From: an uncultured Collinsella sp.
Lineage (GTDB): Bacteria; Actinomycetota; Coriobacteriia; Coriobacteriales; Coriobacteriaceae
Direction: 5' to 3'
NCBI GenBank assembly: GCA_902465115.1
Contig: CABQMC010000050.1
Location: 1 to 9,016 of the forward strand
DNA length: 9,016 bases
Shown: in pieces, positions 4,413 through 9,016 of the stretch
How the letters are laid out: every line of letters starts with the position of its first letter
Position numbering within the stretch: position 1 is the first letter of the stretch
Position numbers and translations under genes: made by a program
Notes under the pieces: generated by a model
Seen by the model: only the letters and a program-made list of their open reading frames with translations
Databases searched by the model: none
Told to the model about the DNA's origin: nothing

Positions 4413-6797
4413 CTACAGCGTCATGTTTGGATCGGCGTCGACGTCGAACGGCGAGATTTCACCTCGGTCGAATTTACGGCGAGCGACCTCCGCGATCATG
4501 GCGGCGTTATCGGTGCAGGCAGATAAGGGCGGCACCGTCACGCGGATCCCCTGACGCCCGAGCTTCTTGATCATCATCTCGCGCAGATGCGGATTGGCCG
4601 AGACGCCACCACCGATGCAATACTCCTTGCACCCGGTGGCATGCAGGGCGTTTTTGGCCTTCTTGTACTGCACGTCAAAGACCGCCGCCTCAAACGAGGC
4701 CGCCAGATCGGGCAGATGAATCGTGCGCCCGGCCTTGGTCTCCTGCTCGATGTAGAGCGTCACCGCCGTCTTGAGGCCCGAAAGCGAGAAGCGGTAGTCT
4801 CCCCTGCTGTTAAGCGCGCGGGGAAAATCGATCGCCTTGGGGTTACCCGTCTCGGCAAGCTTGGAGATGATGGGACCTCCGGGATAGCCAAGGCCCAGTG
4901 CCTTTGCCACCTTGTCGAAGGCTTCGCCTACGGCGTCGTCCAGCGTCTCGCCAAGCACTTCGTAGTCGCCCCATGCCTTTACGTGCACGAGCATGGTGTG
5001 CCCGCCCGAAACGAGCGTAAAGATAAACGGGGGCTTAAGGTCGGGCTGCGCCAACAGGTTGGCAAACAGGTGACCCTCCAGATGATTGACGCACACCAGC
5101 GGTTTGCCGGCAGCATACGCAAAGCCCTTGGCGAAGGCGACGCCAACCACGAGCGCGCCCACCAGGCCCGGACCCTGTGTCACGCCCACAGCGGCAAGCT
5201 CACTTGGCGCAATGGCTCCGCCCGTAAGGCCCAGCGACGCTGCGGCGTCTTCAAGCGCCGCATCCACGACACTCACGATGACCTCAACGTGCTTGCGCGA
5301 GGCGATCTCGGGCACCACGCCGCCAAAGCGGGCGTGAAAATCAATCTGTGTCGACACCTGGTTGGCCAGCATATTGCCATCCGCATCGATAATCGCCACG
5401 GCCGTCTCGTCGCAGGAACTCTCGATAGCGAGCACTAGGCGACGGCGCTCAATTTCAGCGCGCTCCTCAACGGTTCGCTCGGGCGCAGGCAGCGGCCATA
5501 CACGCTGCTCAGCCGCCGTCGGCTCGGGCGAAGCGTTGTCGACCGGAAGCACCAGGGGCAGCGGCGCCGTCATGACGATGGCATCTTTGCCAACACCGTA
5601 GTAACCGCGGCGACGGCCAGCCTCGGTAAAGCCCAGAGCGTTATAAAGCGCGATCGCTCCCTCGTTGCCGTCCTCGACCTCGAGCGAAGCCGTGGTGCAG
5701 CCGAGCATCTGGGCATCATAGCTCACATGCGACAGCAGCTTGCGGGCAATGCCCTCGCGGCGATGTGCCGGGTCGACGGCGGCATCCAGAATCTGCACAT
5801 CACCGTCCACGACCATACCGCCGGCAAGGCCCAGCAGCTTGCCGTCGTCGTGTGCCACCCACCAACTACGCGGCGCAGCGACGTCCTCGCCCAGTTCGGA
5901 CAGGAACATGCCCGGCGTCCACGCCTTGTGTCCGGCACCTTCAAAGCAGGCAGCCTCTAGCGCGCTCGCGCCCTCGGCATCCGCCGCGCCCATGGGACGG
6001 AACTGCAGATGACGACCGGCGAGCTCATCGGCAACGCCCGTAATTTCGCTCTGCGCACTCTCGGCAAGACCAAGACGCTTGCGCTCGTTTTCCTCGGCAT
6101 CAGAAAGGCGCGTGTAAATCGGCAGGACGCGAGCCGGATCGCCGTCACCCGCAGCGTGCGCGAGCAGCAACCCCTCGCCCGAAGGCCACCACAGGTCGCG
6201 CTCCACGCAGCGGGCGGTCTCGTCCTCACCCAGCAGCTTGCCATAGCGCACGAGACCGTCACCGGTCAGCTGAACCTGGTCCCAGTCCGCTGCTTGGCGC
6301 CACTCATCGAGCGCCACGGCGGCCTTGACCACGTGTTCGCGCTCAAATTGACGCTCGGGACCCTCATCGACCAGCATATACAGCGCCGGATATACCTCAC
6401 CGCGCATAGCATCGGCCAAGATACCAAGCTTGCCGCGCACGCCAGCCTTCCACGCCGTCCAAGCGCAAGCGTCGAGCGTCGACACGCCCAGCAGCGGAAC
6501 ATTGGCACCGCGCGCGAGGCCCTTGGCAGTGGAGATGCCGATGCGCACACCCGTAAACGACCCCGGGCCGCGGCCGACCACGTAGTAACCAACATCGCTG
6601 CGATCCAGACCGGCTTGAGCCAGCACGCCATCAACGGTATTCACGAGCTCAACGTTGGCGTGACGGCGACACATGTGGTCGCCACTCACGAGCTTCGTCT
6701 CGCCCGTCTGCCCATCAATCCAGCTTGCCGCGCAGGCAAGCATGTCGGTCGAAGTATCGAGCGCCACCACCAGCGCGTTGTCGTTATGCAAGCTCAT
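4413..6797 (-). CDS. tsaD: TsaB-RimI-TsaD fusion: t6A37 synthesis and protein N-acetylation
   Basis: A 794-residue protein joining three normally separate enzymes. Residues 1 to about 235 are TsaB-like (ALDTST near the start, then GRGPGSFTGVRIGISTAKGL). After a linker, about 263-411 is a RimI-type GNAT domain with acetyl-CoA loop RREGIA (346-351), the NxxAIALYxxLGF motif and the tyrosine pair Y399-Y400. After a Pro/Glu-rich linker, about 453-794 is TsaD, starting LVLAIESSCDET, with metal ligands H572 and H576 (HLEGH) and D763 (CTDNAA). TsaD with TsaB transfers threonylcarbamoyl to A37 of ANN-decoding tRNAs; RimI acetylates the N terminus of S18 and other proteins. The ATG at 6797 (AAGG 9 nt upstream) is preferred to an in-frame TTG at 6815 that lacks a ribosome site. 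The gene overlaps tsaE by 14 nt, suggesting translational coupling. No clear intrinsic terminator follows. Confidence 0.93.
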   Translation of the reverse strand: MSLHNDNALVVALDTSTDMLACAASWIDGQTGETKLVSGDHMCRRHANVELVNTVDGVLAQAGLDRSDVGYYVVGRGPGSFTGVRIGISTAKGLARGANVPLLGVSTLDACAWTAWKAGVRGKLGILADAMRGEVYPALYMLVDEGPERQFEREHVVKAAVALDEWRQAADWDQVQLTGDGLVRYGKLLGEDETARCVERDLWWPSGEGLLLAHAAGDGDPARVLPIYTRLSDAEENERKRLGLAESAQSEITGVADELAGRHLQFRPMGAADAEGASALEAACFEGAGHKAWTPGMFLSELGEDVAAPRSWWVAHDDGKLLGLAGGMVVDGDVQILDAAVDPAHRREGIARKLLSHVSYDAQMLGCTTASLEVEDGNEGAIALYNALGFTEAGRRRGYYGVGKDAIVMTAPLPLVLPVDNASPEPTAAEQRVWPLPAPERTVEERAEIERRRLVLAIESSCDETAVAIIDADGNMLANQVSTQIDFHARFGGVVPEIASRKHVEVIVSVVDAALEDAAASLGLTGGAIAPSELAAVGVTQGPGLVGALVVGVAFAKGFAYAAGKPLVCVNHLEGHLFANLLAQPDLKPPFIFTLVSGGHTMLVHVKAWGDYEVLGETLDDAVGEAFDKVAKALGLGYPGGPIISKLAETGNPKAIDFPRALNSRGDYRFSLSGLKTAVTLYIEQETKAGRTIHLPDLAASFEAAVFDVQYKKAKNALHATGCKEYCIGGGVSANPHLREMMIKKLGRQGIRVTVPPLSACTDNAAMIAEVARRKFDRGEISPFDVDADPNMTL

Positions 6798-7290
6798 CTT
6801 GTACAGCCTTATCAATCAAATGGGAAAGCTCCATTGCGCGGTCACCGTGCGCCTCGAGCGTTATCGTTCGCACATCGCTGTCGCCCTCATCACGCTTGAA
6901 CGTCACCGAAAGATACTCATCCGTCAGCTCGTCCTGGAATTGTTCGCCCCATTCCAGCAGGCAAGCACCCTCATAGCCCAGCACATCGAAAATGCCCGTA
7001 TCCTCGAGCTCGTAGGCATGCTCCAGGCGGTATAGATCAAAGTGAAACAGCGGAATACGGCCTTGATCGTGAACGGCCATGAGCGCAAACGTAGGGCTCG
7101 TAACCATATGCCCATCGCCCAGCCCGCGCGAGACGCCCTTGGTAAAGTGAGTTTTGCCCACTCCCAGGCCACCGGTCAGGATGAGCACATCGCCGTCCTC
7201 AAGGCACGGTGCAATTAGCTCGCCAAAGTACTCCGTATCGGCAGCGCAAGTCGTTTTGTAAGTACCTACCCCCAGGCGCTCCAGGGACAT
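6784..7290 (-). CDS. tsaE: tRNA threonylcarbamoyladenosine biosynthesis ATPase TsaE
   Basis: Encodes a 168-residue P-loop ATPase that binds the TsaB-TsaD complex and drives its catalytic cycle in t6A37 synthesis. The Walker A motif GGLGVGKT is at residues 40-47, followed by SPTF (65-68), HFDLYRL (83-89) and LLEWGE (111-116), all in family order; the family usually reads EWPE or EWGE here. Length is normal (about 150-170). The ATG is fixed by an AAGGAG ribosome binding site 5 nt upstream on the minus strand (plus-strand 7296-7301). It lies 12 nt after the uracil-DNA glycosylase gene and its end overlaps the start of the TsaB-RimI-TsaD gene, so the ATPase and its partners are made from the same message. 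Confidence 0.95.
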   Translation of the reverse strand: MSLERLGVGTYKTTCAADTEYFGELIAPCLEDGDVLILTGGLGVGKTHFTKGVSRGLGDGHMVTSPTFALMAVHDQGRIPLFHFDLYRLEHAYELEDTGIFDVLGYEGACLLEWGEQFQDELTDEYLSVTFKRDEGDSDVRTITLEAHGDRAMELSHLIDKAVQDELA

Positions 7291-7302
7291 ATATGCTCCT
7301 TA

Positions 7303-7923
7303 TTATTCCGAGGCGTCCTCTGGTGCGGGATGTCGCTCCAGATAGTCGCCCAGCATCTTAAAGTCTTCCTCCAGCAGCTCCTGCCACGCCGGATTGCGCA
7401 GCGCTGCTGCCGGATGGAAAGTGGGCATTACTACAAAATGCCCCATCTGGTGGAACCTGCCGCGCAGCTTAGTAATGCCAATCTCGGTCTTAAGCACAAA
7501 GTGCGTCGCGGGATTGCCGAGCGTCACGATAATATCAGGCCAGATGCTCCGAATCTGCTCACGCAAAAACGGCGAGCAAGCCAGCACTTCCTCGGGACGC
7601 GGATTGCGGTTTCCCGGTGGGCGGCACTTAAGCACGTTGGCAATGTAGACGTCTTCGCGTTTGAGCCCCGCCAGCGACAAAATGCCGTTGAGGTCCTCGC
7701 CTGCCGCCCCCACAAAGGGCTCGCCCTGCAAATCCTCATTGCGGCCCGGCGCCTCACCGATAAACATCACGCGAGCGCGGGGGTTTCCCACGCCAAACAC
7801 GATATTGTGACGCGACTGGTAGAGCTGGCAGAGGTGACAATCGCCCAGAACGGCCTCAATTTCCTCGAGTGCGACCTCACGTGGTGCCTGATGGGTATGG
7901 CCGGGGATGTGCATGACGCCCAT
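7303..7923 (-). CDS. udg: Family 4 uracil-DNA glycosylase (Fe-S type)
   Basis: Encodes 206 residues of the UdgA family, which removes uracil from DNA arising from cytosine deamination or dUTP misincorporation. Four cysteines in family spacing would hold a 4Fe-4S cluster: C29 and C32 (DCHLC), C100 (NVLKCRPPGNRNP) and C116 (EVLACSPFL). The active-site block GEAPG (56-60) is followed by EDLQGEPFVGAAG, and the second motif TFHPAA carries H170. The ATG at 7923 is chosen because AGGAG lies 5 nt upstream on the minus strand; this site overlaps the alr stop codon. A second in-frame ATG at 7914 lacks such a site. The gap to alr is only 8 nt, so co-transcription is very likely. Family 2/Ung enzymes are excluded by the Cys layout and motifs. 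Confidence 0.93.
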   Translation of the reverse strand: MGVMHIPGHTHQAPREVALEEIEAVLGDCHLCQLYQSRHNIVFGVGNPRARVMFIGEAPGRNEDLQGEPFVGAAGEDLNGILSLAGLKREDVYIANVLKCRPPGNRNPRPEEVLACSPFLREQIRSIWPDIIVTLGNPATHFVLKTEIGITKLRGRFHQMGHFVVMPTFHPAAALRNPAWQELLEEDFKMLGDYLERHPAPEDASE

Positions 7924-7931
7924 AGCGGCTC

Positions 7932-9016
7932 CTACACGTAGACCTTGTCGAGACGCATGCCAAAGCCGCAGGCGACCTCATAGTTAATCGTTCCGCGCAG
8001 TCGAGCCATCTCGTCCATAGTGATCTCGGCATCGCCATCGCGGCCGACAATAATCATCTCGTCACCATACTCGGCCTCGGGAATCTCGTGTGCCGGGTTG
8101 GACTGAATGGCGACCATAAACTGGTCCATGCAGATATTGCCAACCTGATGCACGCGCTCGCCGCGATACAGCACATCCATACGATTGGAAAGCGTACGCG
8201 ATAGGCCGTCGGCATAACCGATCGGCAGCGTGCAGATCTGAACGCGCGTGCGCGGTACGCGGTAGGTAAAACCGTAGCCCACGCCCTCACCCATCGCAGG
8301 GTGTGCCACACGCGTCACGCGCGCATGGACGCTCATAACGGGATCAAGCTGCATCACGCGGCCACTCAGCTCGCACGGCTGCATGCCATACAAGCCAACG
8401 CCGGCGCGAATCATATCAAAATGCATCGAGGGGTCGAGCATCGAGGACGGCGTGTTGGCGCAGTGCACGATACCGCACTCAAAGCCCGCATCCTTAATGG
8501 CCTGAACGGCCTCGGTAAAGCGCTGACACTGCAGTTTGTAGTCCCAGCCCGAAGGTTCATCGGCCGTGGCGAAGTGCGTAAATACGCCGTCGCACTGAAT
8601 ACCGCGATGGAAATTAATACCGCGCACAAAGTCGAGCACCTGCGTGTAGTGTACGCCGATACGATTCATACCTGTCTCGATGGCGAGATGATACTTGCCC
8701 ACCTTGCCCGCCGCGACGGCACATTCGCCATACGCAAGAGCAAAGTCAGACGTATAGACCGAGGGCATGATATCAAACTCGAGCAACGTCGGAATGGCCT
8801 CGATAGGCGGCTCGCTTAGGATGAGGATGGGCTTCGTAATCCCGCCCTGTCGGAGCTCAACGCCCTCGTTAACCGTCGCCACGGCAAACATGTCGGCACC
8901 GGCCGAATACATGATCTTGGCGCACTCAACAGCTCCATGACCATAAGCATCGGCCTTAACCACGCAGCACAGGCGCTGACGTGGATTCAACAAGTTCTTA
9001 TAGGCCCTCGTGTTGC
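7932..9016 (-). CDS. alr: Alanine racemase (5' end outside window)
   Basis: The frame stays open to the window edge, so the N-terminal residues (probably about 20-25) are missing; the apparent TTG start at 8993 is internal, since upstream codons continue the family sequence (RAYKNLLNP). Alr is a PLP enzyme that interconverts L- and D-alanine, supplying D-Ala for peptidoglycan. The PLP-binding lysine lies in VVKADAYGHG (Lys codon at 8955-8957). The conserved GYGFTYR block carries the likely catalytic tyrosine (codon 8262-8264), followed by GYADGLSR and ICMDQF near the active-site entrance. The fold is an N-terminal TIM-like barrel followed by a C-terminal beta domain. It heads the visible operon; its promoter must lie to the right of the window. 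Confidence 0.95.
   Translation of the reverse strand, partial: NTRAYKNLLNPRQRLCCVVKADAYGHGAVECAKIMYSAGADMFAVATVNEGVELRQGGITKPILILSEPPIEAIPTLLEFDIMPSVYTSDFALAYGECAVAAGKVGKYHLAIETGMNRIGVHYTQVLDFVRGINFHRGIQCDGVFTHFATADEPSGWDYKLQCQRFTEAVQAIKDAGFECGIVHCANTPSSMLDPSMHFDMIRAGVGLYGMQPCELSGRVMQLDPVMSVHARVTRVAHPAMGEGVGYGFTYRVPRTRVQICTLPIGYADGLSRTLSNRMDVLYRGERVHQVGNICMDQFMVAIQSNPAHEIPEAEYGDEMIIVGRDGDAEITMDEMARLRGTINYEVACGFGMRLDKVYV

Noticed and set aside
4587..6899. Plus-strand open frames opposite the TsaB-RimI-TsaD gene (4587-5438 and 6009-6899)
   Set aside because: Antisense shadows of a well-supported conserved gene; no recognisable domains.

Overview
The window looks like chromosomal DNA from a Coriobacteriia-type actinobacterium, most likely Collinsella or a close relative. 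This rests on GC-rich housekeeping genes (pnp lines sampled by hand are about 63-67% GC), the style of the PNPase and S15 proteins, and a fused TsaB-RimI-TsaD protein. The genus is inferred from general resemblance, not from a search.

Left part (1-3354, plus strand): the 3' end of recO (DNA repair), then rpsO (ribosomal protein S15) with a structured leader and a strong intrinsic terminator, then pnp (polynucleotide phosphorylase) with its own hairpin leader and a strong terminator. rpsO followed by pnp is a classical bacterial pairing in translation and RNA turnover.

Middle part (3347-4412): an accessory-looking island. A hexapeptide-repeat O-acetyltransferase gene of about 50% GC, with its own extended -10 promoter, lies between two copies of an unusual 95-nt structured repeat in opposite orientations. 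The copies differ at 11 of 95 positions. Ten of these lie in one hairpin and preserve pairing potential, including three adjacent compensatory base-pair changes and a register-shifted lower stem, while the flanking segments are almost invariant. The left copy is nested inside a near-perfect palindrome of about 149 bp that starts in the 3' arm of the pnp terminator. I cannot match this element to a family I know; it is the most interesting part of the window.

Right part (4413-9016, minus strand): a tight four-gene operon read alr (alanine racemase, running off the window edge), family 4 uracil-DNA glycosylase, tsaE, and a TsaB-RimI-TsaD triple fusion. Gaps are 8 and 12 nt, and the last pair overlaps by 14 nt. 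Three functions of the t6A37 tRNA modification machinery (TsaB, TsaD, TsaE) plus the RimI N-acetyltransferase are encoded by two adjacent genes; TsaC, which makes the threonylcarbamoyl-AMP donor, is not in the window. The operon converges on the acetyltransferase gene, and the right-hand repeat copy sits in the convergent gap, 39 nt past the tsaD stop.
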